A stretch of 64,000 bases of DNA from Bradyrhizobium sp. LHD-71 (GTDB taxonomy: Bacteria > Pseudomonadota > Alphaproteobacteria > Rhizobiales > Xanthobacteraceae). This document shows, piece after piece, positions 31,454 to 44,130 of the stretch. Every line of letters starts with the position of its first letter. Position 1 is the stretch's first letter. Location: NCBI RefSeq assembly GCF_031157255.1, contig NZ_JAVIFX010000015.1:1-64000 (forward strand), written 5' to 3'. Under the pieces are notes generated by a model. It saw nothing but the letters and a program-made list of their open reading frames with translations, did not search any database and was not told where the DNA came from. Position numbers and translations under genes: made by a program.

Positions 31454-34411
31454 TTAACCCAGCGCTTCCTCTAGGAACGCCTTGAGCTGGGCGAGATGCT
31501 TCGACATCAACCCGGTCGCTGTCGCCGCCGACGCAGGACGTCCGGCATAGCGCGGACGCTTGTGCGTGGCGTGGATCTGGTTGAGCACCCATTCCAGATA
31601 CGGCTCGATGAAGTGCCACGCGCCCATGTTGCGCGGTTCTTCCTGGCACCACACCATCTCGGCCTGCTTGAAACGACCGAGGTCCTGCACCAGAGCCTTC
31701 ATCGGCACGGGATAAAGCTGCTCGACCCGCAGCAGATAGATGTCGTCGATGCCGCGCTTCTCGCGCTCCTCGTAGAGGTCGTAATAGACCTTACCCGAAC
31801 AGAGCACGACGCGGCGGATCTTGTCGTCTGCAACGAGCTTGATCTTCTCGTTCTTGAGCATCTCCGCGTCGTCATAAAGGATGCGATGGAACGACGTTCC
31901 CGCGCCGAACTCCGCGAGTTGCGACACTGCACGCTTGTGTCGCAGCAGCGACTTCGGCGTCATCAGGATCAGCGGCTTGCGAATCTCGCGATTGAGCTGG
32001 CGGCGCAGGATGTGGAACAGGTTCGCGGGCGTGGTGAGGTTGGCCACCTGCATGTTGTCTTCCGCGCACATCTGCAGGAAGCGTTCAAGCCGTGCCGAGG
32101 AGTGCTCGGGGCCCTGCCCTTCGTAGCCGTGCGGCAGCATGCAGACGAGGCCCGACATGCGCAGCCACTTGCGCTCGCCCGACGAGATGAACTGGTCGAA
32201 CACCACCTGCGCGCCGTTGGCGAAGTCGCCGAACTGCGCCTCCCAGATCGTCAGCGCGTTCGGCTCGGCCAGCGAATAGCCGTATTCGAAGCCGAGCACC
32301 GCCTCTTCCGACAGGCTGGAATTGAGCACCTCATAGTGCGCCTGCTCGCCGCCGAGATGATTGAACGGCGTGTAGCGGTTCTCGTCTTCCTGGTCGAACA
32401 GCACCGAGTGGCGCTGGGTGAACGTGCCGCGCTCGGAATCCTGGCCCGAGAGACGGACGCGATTGCCCTCTTTCAGGATCGTGCAGAACGCCAGCGCTTC
32501 GGCGGTCGCCCAATCGATGTCGCTGCCGGTCTCGACCGCCTTGCGGCGATTATCGAGAAAGCGCTGGATCGTGCGGTGAACGCGGAAGCCTTCGGGCACG
32601 GCGGTGATCTTCGCGCCGATGTCCTTCAGCTTGGCGATATCGACGCCGGTGTTGCCGCGGCGCGGATCTTCGAGCAGGTCGGCAGCCTTCAGCCCGGACC
32701 AGCGGCCGTCGAGCCAGTCCGCCTTGTTCGGCTTGTAGCCGCCGCCGGCCTCGAATTCCGCCTCCAGGCGCGCCCGCCAATCCGCCTTCGCCTTGGCGAT
32801 CTCGCCTTCGCTCATGGTCCCGTCGACGATCAGCTTCTTGGCATAGATGTCCAGCGTCGACTGATGCGAGCGAATCTTCTTGTACATCAACGGCTGGGTG
32901 AAGCCGGGTTCGTCGCCCTCGTTGTGACCGAAGCGACGATAGCAGAACATGTCGATGACGACCGGCTTGTGGAATTTCTGCCGGAATTCCGTCGCGACCT
33001 TGGCGGCGAACACCACTGCTTCCGGATCGTCGCCGTTCACATGGAAGATCGGCGCGTCGATCATCTTCGCCACATCGGAGGGATAGGGCGAGGAGCGCGA
33101 GTAGCGCGGATAGGTGGTGAAGCCGATCTGGTTGTTGACGATGAAGTGCACCGAGCCGCCAGTGCGATAGCCCTTCAGGTCGGAGAGACCGAAGCACTCC
33201 GCCACGACGCCCTGACCCGCGAAGGCCGCGTCGCCGTGCAGCAGCAGCGGCATCACCGAAATGCGCATGTCCGGCGGATCGCCATGCTGGTCCTGCTTGG
33301 CGCGCACCTTGCCGAGCACGACCGGATCGACGATCTCGAGATGCGAGGGATTCGCCGTCAGCGACAGGTGGACGTTGTTGCCATCGAAATCACGATCCGA
33401 CGATGCCCCGAGGTGGTACTTCACGTCTCCGGAGCCCTCGATTTCATCCGGCGTCGATGAGCCGCCCTTGAATTCGTGGAACAGGGCACGGTGCGGCTTG
33501 GCCATCACCTGCGTCAGCACGCTGAGCCGACCGCGATGCGGCATGCCCATGACGATCTCTTTCACGCCGAGATTGCCGCCGCGCTTGATGATCTGCTCCA
33601 GCGCCGGAATGAGCGACTCGGCGCCGTCGAGACCGAAACGCTTGGTGCCGGTGAACTTCAGGTCGCAGAACTTCTCGAAGCCTTCCGCCTCGACCAGCTT
33701 CTGCAGAATCGCGCGCTTGCCTTCCGGCGTGAAGCTGATCTCCTTGTCCGGACCTTCGATCCGCTCCTGAATCCAGGCCTTCTGCTGCGGATTGGAGATA
33801 TGCATGAACTCGACGCCGAGCGTCTGGCAGTAGGTACGCTCGCAGATAGCGACGATCTCGCGCAGCGTACCGAAGTCGAGCCCGAGCACGTGGTCGAGAA
33901 AGATCTTTCGGTCGAGGTCCGCGTCGGTGAAACCGTACGACCGCGGATCGAGTTCCTCATGATCACGCGCCGGCTCGAGGCCGAGCGGGTCGAGCTTGGC
34001 GTGGAAGTGTCCGCGCATGCGGTAGGAACGGATCAGCATCAATGCGCGAATCGAATCGCGCGTGGCCTGCTGGATATCGGTTGAGGAAAGCTCGACGCCC
34101 TTCGCCTGGGCCTTTGCGCCGAGCTTGGCGCCGACCGACTTCTCGATCTCCACCCAGTTGCCGTCCAGCGCCGAGACGAGGTCGTCGCGGGGCGTGACCG
34201 GCCAGTTCGGCTTCGCCCAGGAGGGGGCTTCGGCGCACCGCTTCACGTCGGCCGGCTGATCCTTCAGGCTCCTGAAGAATTCCTGCCATTCGGCGTCGAC
34301 CGCGCCCGGGTTCTGTTCGAACCGGGCGTACATTTCTTCAATGTAGGGGGCGTTGGAACCGTAAAGAAAGGAGGAAAGAGCGAAAGCTGCATTCGCGTCC
34401 TGACGAGACAT
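31454..34411 (-). CDS. sucA: 2-oxoglutarate dehydrogenase E1
   Basis: The thiamine-diphosphate enzyme that decarboxylates 2-oxoglutarate in the TCA cycle. The 985-residue product has the N-terminal SFLYGSNAPYIEEMYARFEQ, the substrate-entry segment IVMGMPHRGRLSVLTQVMAK, HLSLTANPSHLEIVDPVVLG, HGDAAFAGQGVVAE, and the C-terminal EEPRNMGAWHFIEPYLEWVL. ATG 34411 follows CAGGA by 7 bases and is preferred over an in-frame GTG at 34417. Confidence 0.97.
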   Translation of the reverse strand: MSRQDANAAFALSSFLYGSNAPYIEEMYARFEQNPGAVDAEWQEFFRSLKDQPADVKRCAEAPSWAKPNWPVTPRDDLVSALDGNWVEIEKSVGAKLGAKAQAKGVELSSTDIQQATRDSIRALMLIRSYRMRGHFHAKLDPLGLEPARDHEELDPRSYGFTDADLDRKIFLDHVLGLDFGTLREIVAICERTYCQTLGVEFMHISNPQQKAWIQERIEGPDKEISFTPEGKRAILQKLVEAEGFEKFCDLKFTGTKRFGLDGAESLIPALEQIIKRGGNLGVKEIVMGMPHRGRLSVLTQVMAKPHRALFHEFKGGSSTPDEIEGSGDVKYHLGASSDRDFDGNNVHLSLTANPSHLEIVDPVVLGKVRAKQDQHGDPPDMRISVMPLLLHGDAAFAGQGVVAECFGLSDLKGYRTGGSVHFIVNNQIGFTTYPRYSRSSPYPSDVAKMIDAPIFHVNGDDPEAVVFAAKVATEFRQKFHKPVVIDMFCYRRFGHNEGDEPGFTQPLMYKKIRSHQSTLDIYAKKLIVDGTMSEGEIAKAKADWRARLEAEFEAGGGYKPNKADWLDGRWSGLKAADLLEDPRRGNTGVDIAKLKDIGAKITAVPEGFRVHRTIQRFLDNRRKAVETGSDIDWATAEALAFCTILKEGNRVRLSGQDSERGTFTQRHSVLFDQEDENRYTPFNHLGGEQAHYEVLNSSLSEEAVLGFEYGYSLAEPNALTIWEAQFGDFANGAQVVFDQFISSGERKWLRMSGLVCMLPHGYEGQGPEHSSARLERFLQMCAEDNMQVANLTTPANLFHILRRQLNREIRKPLILMTPKSLLRHKRAVSQLAEFGAGTSFHRILYDDAEMLKNEKIKLVADDKIRRVVLCSGKVYYDLYEEREKRGIDDIYLLRVEQLYPVPMKALVQDLGRFKQAEMVWCQEEPRNMGAWHFIEPYLEWVLNQIHATHKRPRYAGRPASAATATGLMSKHLAQLKAFLEEALG

Positions 34412-34544
34412 GAGCACGTCCTGATTTTGGCTTTTACGTCGCGGCTAACGGCGACTCTCCCGGATTTGGGGAGCTCCGGGTGCTTCGGGACCCTCTTTAA
34501 CCTATTTTTTTCAGGACGGGTGAGGAAACGACACAACAAATGAA

Positions 34545-35428
34545 TTAGGACTTCAAAACTTCGGCAAGAGTCTTTCCGAGGCGCGCCGGCGACGGGGACA
34601 CCCGGATGCCGGCCTCTTCCATTGCCGCGATTTTGGATTCAGCCCCACCCTTGCCGCCGGAAATGATTGCGCCAGCGTGGCCCATGCGCCGTCCCGGCGG
34701 GGCAGTCCGGCCGGCGATGAAACCGACCATCGGCTTCTTGCGGCCGCGCTTGGCCTCGTCCTTCAGGAACTGCGCAGCGTTTTCCTCGCCGGAACCGCCG
34801 ATCTCGCCGATCATCACAATCGATTGAGTCTTGGGGTCGGCCAAGAACATCTCGAGGATTTCGATGAACTCGGTTCCCTTGATCGGGTCGCCGCCGATGC
34901 CGACAGCCGTGCTCTGGCCGAAGCCTTCCTGGGTGGTCTGGTAGACCGCCTCGTAGGTCAGGGTTCCCGAACGCGAGACGATGCCGACATTGCCCGGCTT
35001 GAAGATGTTGCCCGGCATGATGCCGATCTTGCATTCGCCGGCAGTCATCACGCCGGGACAGTTCGGTCCGATCAGCCGCGACTTCGATCCGGACAACGAG
35101 CGCTTCACCCGCTCCATGTCGAGAACCGGAATACCTTCCGTGATGGTGATGATCAGCGGCACCTCGGCGTCGATCGCCTCGCAGATCGCGTCCGCAGCGC
35201 CTGCCGGCGGCACGTAGATCACGCTTGCATCCGCGCCGGTCGCTGCCCGCGCCTCGGCCACCGTGTCGAACACCGGCAAGCCCAGATGCGTCGAGCCGCC
35301 TTTGCCCGGCGACGTCCCGCCGACCATCTTGGTGCCGTAGGCAATCGCCGCCTCGGAATGGAAGGTGCCGTTCTTGCCGGTGAAGCCCTGGCAGATGACC
35401 TTCGTGTTCTTATCGATCAGGATAGACA

Positions 35429-35429
<1 letters not shown>
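34545..35429 (-). CDS. sucD: Succinate-CoA ligase alpha subunit
   Basis: Carries the CoA site and the phosphohistidine of succinyl-CoA synthetase. The 294-residue product has [58 protein letters not shown] and the active His in [20 protein letters not shown]. Its start overlaps the sucC stop (TAATG), so the two subunits are translationally coupled. Confidence 0.97.
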
Positions 35430-36628
<1,199 letters not shown>

Positions 36629-36678
36629 TGATCACCCCTCTTGCCCCGCATTTGCAACGCCAGAGCTCAAATCTGCCG

Positions 36679-37662
<984 letters not shown>

Positions 37663-37778
37663 CTAAACCTGCGGGAAAACAGGGCGGTGGGAAGCGAAAA
37701 CCTGCCCGGTCGATAGCCCTTTCAGGGGGCTCGTTCAAGTCGGCTGTGGCTCAATAATTGGACGCAACCTGAAACTGC

Positions 37779-38972
37779 TCAGGTTTCGATCAAACCTTCG
37801 CGCGAACCCATGCCGGGCTGCTGCTCACGGCCGCCATGAGGCAGCGCCAGATAGGATTCGGAGCTCATCTCGATCAGCCGCGAGGAGGTCCGCTTGAATT
37901 CGTTGGCCTCCACGCCCTCGGTGGCAAGGTAAAGCGAAAGCGGATCGGCGTCGGCGGAAGCCACGAGCTTCACGCAATTGTCGTACAGCGTATCGATCAG
38001 CGTTATGAAACGCTTGGCGAAGTTGCGGTGCTCGTAGTGCATCACTGGCACGCGATCGAGCACCAGCGTGTGAAAATCGTGCGCCAGCCGCAGATAGTCC
38101 GAGGCGCCGAGCGGCACCTCGCAAAGCTCCTTGAAGCTGAAGCGCGCAACGCCGCGGGCTGCGCGCGGCACGTGCAGCTTGCGTCCCTTGACGAGAAGGT
38201 CCCGCGGCTTGCCCGGCGCCCCGCCGGTCAACTTCAGCCACGCCTTGTCGAGGGCTGCGTCCGCCTGCTTGTTCGCCGGCACGTGCCACATCGTGACGCC
38301 AGCGAGTTTCTCAAGACGGAAGTCCGTGCGCGCATCGAGCCGCAGGATGTCCATCCGCTCCTGCAGCAGCTTGATGAACGGCAGGAACAGCCCCCGATTC
38401 AATCCACCCTGGTAGAGGTCGTCCGGCGCCACGTTGGAGGTCGCCACCACCACCGTGCCAAGTTCGAACAGCTTCGTGAACAGCCGGCCGAGGATCATGG
38501 CGTCGGCGATGTCGGTGACGTGAAATTCGTCGAAGCAAAGCAGCCACGCCTCGTCGAAGATGGTGGCAGCGGTGAGGATCACCGGATCGGTGTCGGAGAT
38601 CGCACCGCTGGCGATCTTCTGGCGAAAGCCGTGCACGCGCTCGTGCACGTCCGCCATGAACTCGTGGAAGTGCGCGCGACGCTTGCGTCGGATCGGGCTG
38701 GACTGAAAGAACAGGTCCATCAGCATGGTCTTGCCGCGGCCGACCTCACCGTGGATGTAGAGTCCTTTGATCTGTTCGGTCTGCTTACCATTGCGAAGCA
38801 GACGACCAAGCAGTCCGGCCTTGCGCGCAGCCGGACGATAATGGGCAAGCCGCGCCTCGAGCGCGGCGAAACGATCGGCGGCCGCGGACTGCGCCGCGTC
38901 GGCTTCGATTTCGCCGGAGGTTACAAGCGTCTGATATTGGGAACGGAACGAGGCGGGCTTGGCAGCAGACAT
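37779..38972 (-). CDS. zapE: AFG1-family ATPase, ZapE-like
   Basis: A cell-division-associated AAA-type ATPase that in E. coli destabilises FtsZ rings at low oxygen. The 397-residue product has Walker A IHGEVGRGKTMLMDLFF, KRRAHFHEFMADVHERVH, Walker B LLCFDEFHVTDIADAMILGR, the arginine-containing SNVAPDDLYQGGLNRGLFLP and the C-terminal RFITLIDTLYDNCVKLV. zapE next to mdh is the usual arrangement in this order. Confidence 0.94.
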   Translation of the reverse strand: MSAAKPASFRSQYQTLVTSGEIEADAAQSAAADRFAALEARLAHYRPAARKAGLLGRLLRNGKQTEQIKGLYIHGEVGRGKTMLMDLFFQSSPIRRKRRAHFHEFMADVHERVHGFRQKIASGAISDTDPVILTAATIFDEAWLLCFDEFHVTDIADAMILGRLFTKLFELGTVVVATSNVAPDDLYQGGLNRGLFLPFIKLLQERMDILRLDARTDFRLEKLAGVTMWHVPANKQADAALDKAWLKLTGGAPGKPRDLLVKGRKLHVPRAARGVARFSFKELCEVPLGASDYLRLAHDFHTLVLDRVPVMHYEHRNFAKRFITLIDTLYDNCVKLVASADADPLSLYLATEGVEANEFKRTSSRLIEMSSESYLALPHGGREQQPGMGSREGLIET

Positions 38973-39027
38973 ACAGCCTTAACGGCCGAAAATCGCGCCG
39001 AATGCAAGGGGCATCCGCCCGGCTCGT

Positions 39028-39175
39028 CTCGCAGTCTTAACGTCCGCATCACCTTGCGGTCGCCTTCGTCTGCGAACCTTGGAGCAAGAGTGACACCAGC
39101 AACTTTATGAAGCTAGTGCGCTTTTTTGGATTCGACGCTCGGTTACGGACGTCGTGGCGGATGCCAGCGCAAACG
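39028..39175. repeat. Decayed copies of repeat families A and B
   Basis: Between zapE and thpR. 39028-39093 keeps CTTAACGTCCGCATCACCTT followed by GCG and ends GTGACAC, like the family A element at 47396. 39121-39175 keeps GGATTCGACGCTCGG and CGCAAACGTCAGATC, like the family B element at 47498. Both are too mutated to fold well. Confidence 0.4.
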
Positions 39176-39199
39176 TCAGATCGAGCGCCAGCAGGCCGC

Positions 39200-39736
39200 T
39201 CAGGCGCTCAGCGCATAGGCGTCTTCGACGATATACGGCCCGCCGCCGACCGAGGCGCGGGAAGAGAACAACACGAAACGGTCCACCGTGAAGCTGCGGG
39301 CAGGGAAGTAGCCGCGCACGGACAGGTAATCGGCAACGTCCTGGTTTGACGCAGCACGCAGTCGCGCCAGTGTCACATGCGGTGTGAACTTGCGGCCCTC
39401 CGGATCAAGGCCCACCCGCTGCATCAACCGCTCCAGTTCCGCCTGCAGCTCCATCAACGGACGGCACGGCGCAACGCAGGCGACGACCGCACGCGGCTTC
39501 TTGCCGCCGAACGACGACAGGCCCTGCAGCTTGACCTCGAACGGCCTGCGCTTGATGCGAAGCAGCATCGACGCGATTTCGTTGGCCGAAATGCCGTCTA
39601 TGTCGCCGATGAAGCGCAGCGTGACGTGATAGTTTTCGGGATCGATCCAGCGCGCCCCCGGCAATCCCCCGCGTAAGGTGGCCAGCGAATCGCTGATGTC
39701 CTCAGGGAGTTCCAGACCGGTGAACAGGCGGGGCAT
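39200..39736 (-). CDS. thpR: RNA 2',3'-cyclic phosphodiesterase
   Basis: Formerly called 2'-5' RNA ligase (LigT). The 178-residue product has the two catalytic HxT motifs, HVTLRFIGDID (about residue 41) and HVTLARLRAA (about residue 128), in the two lobes. It opens 2',3'-cyclic phosphate ends on RNA. The ATG at 39736 has GAGGAG 6 bases upstream; the long frame to 39946 crosses a repeat and is not used. Confidence 0.93.
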   Translation of the reverse strand: MPRLFTGLELPEDISDSLATLRGGLPGARWIDPENYHVTLRFIGDIDGISANEIASMLLRIKRRPFEVKLQGLSSFGGKKPRAVVACVAPCRPLMELQAELERLMQRVGLDPEGRKFTPHVTLARLRAASNQDVADYLSVRGYFPARSFTVDRFVLFSSRASVGGGPYIVEDAYALSA

Positions 39737-39835
39737 CGCACACTCCTCGATGCTGAAAAGCGACGAATCGCCGGTGAGTCTTTGATAACAAAACAGAGCC
39801 CCGCTGCGAAGCGCCCGCGACACCCGTGCGGTGGA

Positions 39836-39886
39836 TTTGACGTTCGTACCGGCATTTGCGGCGAAGTCGCGCGCGCGAACGTCAAA
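39836..39886. repeat. Family B palindromic repeat, second copy
   Basis: TTTGACGTTCG (39836-39846) and CGAACGTCAAA (39876-39886) are 11-bp perfect inverted arms around 29 bases. The arms are the same sequence as at 47498-47549. It lies between thpR and the esterase gene. Confidence 0.7.
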
Positions 39887-39994
39887 CCCAAAAAGCGCAC
39901 TGGAAACATAACGTTGCTGGTGCTCCTCAGGTTTCCGAGCTTGCATATGAGGGTGCCCGCAAATGATGCAAACATCGGAAACGGCGCACGAGTT

Positions 39995-40639
39995 TTATGA
40001 CGCTTTTTTAGCCGAAACTTTCGCCAGAAACGCTTCGACCGAGGGCAGGATGCGGGCGACGATAGCGTCGATCCCTTCGGCGGTCGGATGAATGCCATCC
40101 TGCAGGTTGAGCTTCGCGTCCCCCGCGACGCCGTCAAGAAAGAACGGATAGAGCGGCACGTCGTAGGCCTTCGCGAGATCGGCATAAATGGGATCGAACT
40201 TCGCCGCATAGTCCGGCCCGAAGTTGCGCGGCGCGTACATGCCCGCGAGCATCACCGCGATCTTGCGGGCCTGCAGCCGCTTGATGATGTCTTCCAACGC
40301 GGCCCTCGTCACCTTGGGATCAAGCCCGCGCAACGCATCGTTGGCGCCGAGCTCGACGATCACCGCGTCCGTCCCGTCCGGGATCGACCAGTCGAGACGA
40401 TCGCGGCCGGCGGACGCGGTATCTCCGGAGACGCCGGCGTTCAGGACATCGACCTTGATGCCCTTCTGCCGCAGCGCCTTCTGCAGCCGTTCGGGAAACG
40501 CCGCATCGGCCGGCAGACCGTGACCTGCCGTCAGCGAGTCGCCCAGCACGGCGAGCTTGATCGGCGCCTGCGCCCACGCGGCCGTGATCATGCTGGACGA
40601 CATCAGGACCAATCCTGCCACGATTGCGAGCGACAACAT
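39995..40639 (-). CDS. TesA-type SGNH esterase / thioesterase, exported
   Basis: The 214-residue product has a clear signal peptide (LSLAIVAGLVLMSSSMITAA, cleavage after AWA), then SGNH blocks: block I AVLGDSLTAGHGL with the nucleophilic Ser, block II NAGVSGDTASAG, block III VELGANDALRG and block V DGIHPTAEG with catalytic Asp and His. In E. coli TesA hydrolyses acyl-CoA and lysophospholipid in the periplasm. ATG 40639 is chosen because GAGAGG precedes it and the signal peptide then begins properly. Divergent from its usual ABC-transporter partners. Confidence 0.92.
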   Translation of the reverse strand: MLSLAIVAGLVLMSSSMITAAWAQAPIKLAVLGDSLTAGHGLPADAAFPERLQKALRQKGIKVDVLNAGVSGDTASAGRDRLDWSIPDGTDAVIVELGANDALRGLDPKVTRAALEDIIKRLQARKIAVMLAGMYAPRNFGPDYAAKFDPIYADLAKAYDVPLYPFFLDGVAGDAKLNLQDGIHPTAEGIDAIVARILPSVEAFLAKVSAKKAS

Positions 40640-40688
40640 TTGTGTGAGCCTCTCGACCAACACCCCGAATGTCCCATATGACGGTTGC

Positions 40689-41429
40689 ATGGATAGTCTC
40701 ATCGATCCTCAATTGCGTGCCGGCGTGAGCGCCGACGCCATACACCTCGCCAACGTCAACCTGTCCCTCGGCTCCGGCGCGGCGCGCGTGCATATCCTGA
40801 AGGATATCAGTCTGCGCATCGCCTCGGGGAGCGCAGTCGGCCTGATCGGGCCGTCCGGCTCCGGCAAGTCGACCTTGCTCATGGTCATGGCCGGACTTGA
40901 ACGCCCCGACGGTGGCGAAGTGGTGGTCGACGGCACCTCTTTCAATGCGCTGGACGAGGACGCACTCGCACGTTTTCGTGGGCGTAACGTCGGCATCGTC
41001 TTCCAGTCGTTTCACCTGATCCCGACCATGACGGCGCTGGAGAACGTCGCGGTGCCGCTCGAACTCGCCGGAAACGCTGAGGCCTATGCGCGCGCCGAAC
41101 ATGAGCTTGCATCCGTCGGCCTCGGTGGACGACTGCATCACTATCCGTCCCAGCTTTCAGGCGGCGAGCAGCAGCGCGTCGCGCTGGCACGCGCGCTCGC
41201 ACCCGATCCGGCGATCCTTCTCGCCGACGAGCCGACCGGCAACCTCGACGAGACGACCGGCAAACAGATCATCGACCTGTTGTTCGCCAAGCATGCCGAG
41301 CGCGGCATGACGCTGGCACTGGTCACGCACGATCATGGGCTCGCGCAGCGCTGTGACCGCGTGGTGCGACTGCGCTCGGGCCGCGTCGACACGGAAACGG
41401 CCGGCACGCTCCGCGCGGGCGCAGCATAG
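40689..41429 (+). CDS. ABC transporter ATP-binding protein, YbbA/LolD type
   Basis: The 246-residue ATPase has Walker [21 protein letters not shown], the Q-loop [20 protein letters not shown], signature [15 protein letters not shown] and Walker [13 protein letters not shown], the last typical of the MacB/LolD/YbbA group. Only 2 bases separate it from the permease gene. In E. coli, ybbA-ybbP lie next to tesA, as here; a role in extracting or releasing lipids or hydrophobic compounds is inferred. Confidence 0.93.
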   Translation: MDSLIDPQLRAGVSADAIHLANVNLSLGSGAARVHILKDISLRIASGSAVGLIGPSGSGKSTLLMVMAGLERPDGGEVVVDGTSFNALDEDALARFRGRNVGIVFQSFHLIPTMTALENVAVPLELAGNAEAYARAEHELASVGLGGRLHHYPSQLSGGEQQRVALARALAPDPAILLADEPTGNLDETTGKQIIDLLFAKHAERGMTLALVTHDHGLAQRCDRVVRLRSGRVDTETAGTLRAGAA

Positions 41430-41431
41430 CG

Positions 41432-44023
41432 ATGACGACGCTCGCATCGGACGCCTCGCCATCTGCGCCTTCGCCGGCGCGCGACCGCGCCTCGTCGCAG
41501 GCGTTCCGTTATGCGATGCGCGAACTGCGCGGCGGCCTGCGCGGATTTTACGTGTTCGTCGCCTGCATCGCCCTTGGCGTTTTCGCCATTGCAGGTGTCG
41601 GCGCGTTGTCGGCGAGCCTCTCCGACAGTCTCGATCGCGAAGGCCGCACGCTGCTCGGCGGCGATCTCGCATTTTCGCTGATACAGCGCGAGGCTTCGCC
41701 GCAGGAGCGCGCCGTCCTTGGCGCGCACGGCCAGGTGTCCGCGGTCGCCACCATGCGCGGTATGGTGCGGGCGGCCGACGGACAGCTGGCCCTGGTCGAG
41801 TTGAAATCGGTGGACGGCGCCTATCCGACGCTGGGCAAGATCACCGCCGAACCGCAGTTGCCGATGAACGAGTTGCTGGGCGAACGCGACGGCGCATTCG
41901 GGGCCGCGGCTGATGCCGTGCTGCTGGCGCGTCTCGGACTGAAGGTCGGCGATCGCGTCAGCGTCGGTGCGGCATCGTTCAACATTCGTTCGGTCATCAG
42001 CGCCGAGCCCGACAAGCTCGCGGGCGGTGTCGGGCTCGGACCGCGCTTCCTGATCAGTGAAGCCGGATTACGGGCGACCGAGCTGTTGCAGCCGGGCAGC
42101 CTGGTCCGCTGGATCTACCGCGTGAAGCTGCCCGACGCTGCTGCGAGCGAAGCCGCCGTGCTGGCCGTTGCCGACGCGGTGCGCAAGCGGTTGCCGGACG
42201 CCGGCTGGGAAATCCGCAGCCGCGGAAATGCCTCGCCGCAGCTCGAGCGCAATGTCGATCGCTTCACCCAGTTTCTGACGCTGGTTGGTCTCGCCGCGCT
42301 GCTGGTCGGCGGCGTTGGCGTCGCCAATGCAGTCAAGAGCCATCTCGATCGCAAACGTGACGTGATCGCGACGCTGAAGGCGCTCGGCGCGACCGGCGAC
42401 GGCGTGTTCACGATCTATCTCGTGCAGATCGTGATCCTGGCCTTGATCGGCTCGGCGATCGGGCTGGCATTCGGCGCGGCCCTGCCGTTCGCTGTGGTTG
42501 GCGTCCTGGGCAATCTGCTGCCGCTGCCGATACAGCCCGCCGTACACCTGAGCGACCTCGCGATGTCGCTCACTTACGGACTTTTGACGGCCCTCGCCTT
42601 TGCCTTGTGGCCGCTTGGGCGCGTGCACGACATTCCGGTCGCGACGCTGTTTCGCGAGACGACAGGGACGGAGTGGCGGTGGCCAAGGCGGCGCTATCTG
42701 GTGATGATGGTCGTGGTGATCGCGCTCTTGATGGCGGTCGCCGTCGGGCTTGCCTACGACCGGCGGGTGGCGCTCATCTTCATCGGCGCTTCGGCTGCGG
42801 TGTTTGCGCTGCTGCGGCTGATTTCCTTCGGCGTGATGGACGGCGCGCGGCGGCTGCCGCGGCCGCGCATGACCATGCTCCGTCTCGCGATCGCCAACAT
42901 TCACCGCCCTGGCGCGCTGACGCCGTCGGTCGTGCTGTCGCTTGGGCTGGGGCTGACGGTGCTGGTGACGATCACGCAGATCGACCGCAACCTGCAGCGC
43001 CAGTTCATGGCGTCGCTGCCGGAGAAGGCGCCGTCGTTCTTCTTTGTCGATATCCCCGCCGCCGATGGTGAACGCTTCGATGCGTTCCTTCGCGAGCGCG
43101 TTCCGGACGGCAATGTCGAGCGCGTGCCAATGCTGCGGGGGCGCATCGTCGAGGCGCGGGGCCTCAAGCCGGACGAGCTGAAGCCGTCACCGGACGCAGC
43201 CTGGGTGCTGCAAAGCGACCGTGGTCTCACCTATACCGCCGAGATCCCCTCGGGCTCCAAGGTCGTCGAGGGTGACTGGTGGGGCGCAGACTATGCCGGC
43301 CCGCCGCTCGTCTCATTCGAGAAGAAGCTCGCCGACGGCCTCGGCCTGAAGGTGGGCGACAGCATCACCGTCAACGTGCTCGGCCGCAACGTGACCGCCA
43401 GGATCGCCAACATGCGGACGGTCGACTGGCAGAACCTCGGCATCAACTTCGTGCTGGTGTTCTCGCCGAACGCGTTCCGCGGAGCACCGCACACCCACAT
43501 CGCGACCCTGACGGAACAGAACTCGAGCCCGGACGGCGATGCCCAAATCATCAAGGCGGTCGCCGAGGCGTTTCCGAGCGTCACGAGCGTCCGCGTCCGC
43601 GAGGCACTGCAGACGGTCGGTACGATGGTCGGCAACCTGGTGCTGGCGATTCGCGCCGCGAGCGCGATTACGCTCGTCGCCGCGATGCTGGTGCTCGGCG
43701 GCGCGCTGGCGGCCGGTCACCGCCACCGGCTCTACGACGCCGTCATCCTGAAGACGCTGGGCGCCACACGCGGCCGCCTGATCGGCGCCTACGCCCTCGA
43801 ATATCTGATGATCGGACTCGCCACCGCCGTCTTCGGACTGCTCACTGGAACGATCGCCGCATGGCTGATCGTCTCGCGGCTCATGACTTTGACGTTCGTC
43901 TGGGACGGGCCGAGCGCGGCGGCAGTGGTTGCCGGCGCGCTGACCGTGACGATTGGTCTCGGCCTGATCGGCACATTGATCGCGCTGAACCAGAAACCCG
44001 CGCCCGTGCTGCGGAATTTATGA
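41432..44023 (+). CDS. ABC transporter permease, FtsX-like, YbbP type
   Basis: A long permease (863 residues) with an N-terminal transmembrane helix (GFYVFVACIALGVFAIAGVG), a large periplasmic domain, a FtsX block near residues 285-410 (VGLAALLVGGVGVANAVKSH, VIATLKALGATGDGVF), a second periplasmic domain, and a last FtsX block near 740-850 (LVLGGALAAGHRHRLYDAVI, LKTLGATRGRLIGAYALEY). The ten-helix, two-FtsX layout is that of YbbP. Works with the ATPase just upstream. Confidence 0.93.
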   Translation: MTTLASDASPSAPSPARDRASSQAFRYAMRELRGGLRGFYVFVACIALGVFAIAGVGALSASLSDSLDREGRTLLGGDLAFSLIQREASPQERAVLGAHGQVSAVATMRGMVRAADGQLALVELKSVDGAYPTLGKITAEPQLPMNELLGERDGAFGAAADAVLLARLGLKVGDRVSVGAASFNIRSVISAEPDKLAGGVGLGPRFLISEAGLRATELLQPGSLVRWIYRVKLPDAAASEAAVLAVADAVRKRLPDAGWEIRSRGNASPQLERNVDRFTQFLTLVGLAALLVGGVGVANAVKSHLDRKRDVIATLKALGATGDGVFTIYLVQIVILALIGSAIGLAFGAALPFAVVGVLGNLLPLPIQPAVHLSDLAMSLTYGLLTALAFALWPLGRVHDIPVATLFRETTGTEWRWPRRRYLVMMVVVIALLMAVAVGLAYDRRVALIFIGASAAVFALLRLISFGVMDGARRLPRPRMTMLRLAIANIHRPGALTPSVVLSLGLGLTVLVTITQIDRNLQRQFMASLPEKAPSFFFVDIPAADGERFDAFLRERVPDGNVERVPMLRGRIVEARGLKPDELKPSPDAAWVLQSDRGLTYTAEIPSGSKVVEGDWWGADYAGPPLVSFEKKLADGLGLKVGDSITVNVLGRNVTARIANMRTVDWQNLGINFVLVFSPNAFRGAPHTHIATLTEQNSSPDGDAQIIKAVAEAFPSVTSVRVREALQTVGTMVGNLVLAIRAASAITLVAAMLVLGGALAAGHRHRLYDAVILKTLGATRGRLIGAYALEYLMIGLATAVFGLLTGTIAAWLIVSRLMTLTFVWDGPSAAAVVAGALTVTIGLGLIGTLIALNQKPAPVLRNL

Positions 44024-44130
44024 CAAAATGTAGCAGCGGAATCGCGGCTTCGCGACATTCAGCCGCGCGTGGACCGTTGCAGCGAATGTGTTAGTTTCCC
44101 ACATGTTCTTTCGGGTCGGATACCGCTTGA

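Noticed and set aside
31496-33460. 654-codon plus-strand open frame
   Set aside because: Antisense shadow of sucA without recognisable motifs.
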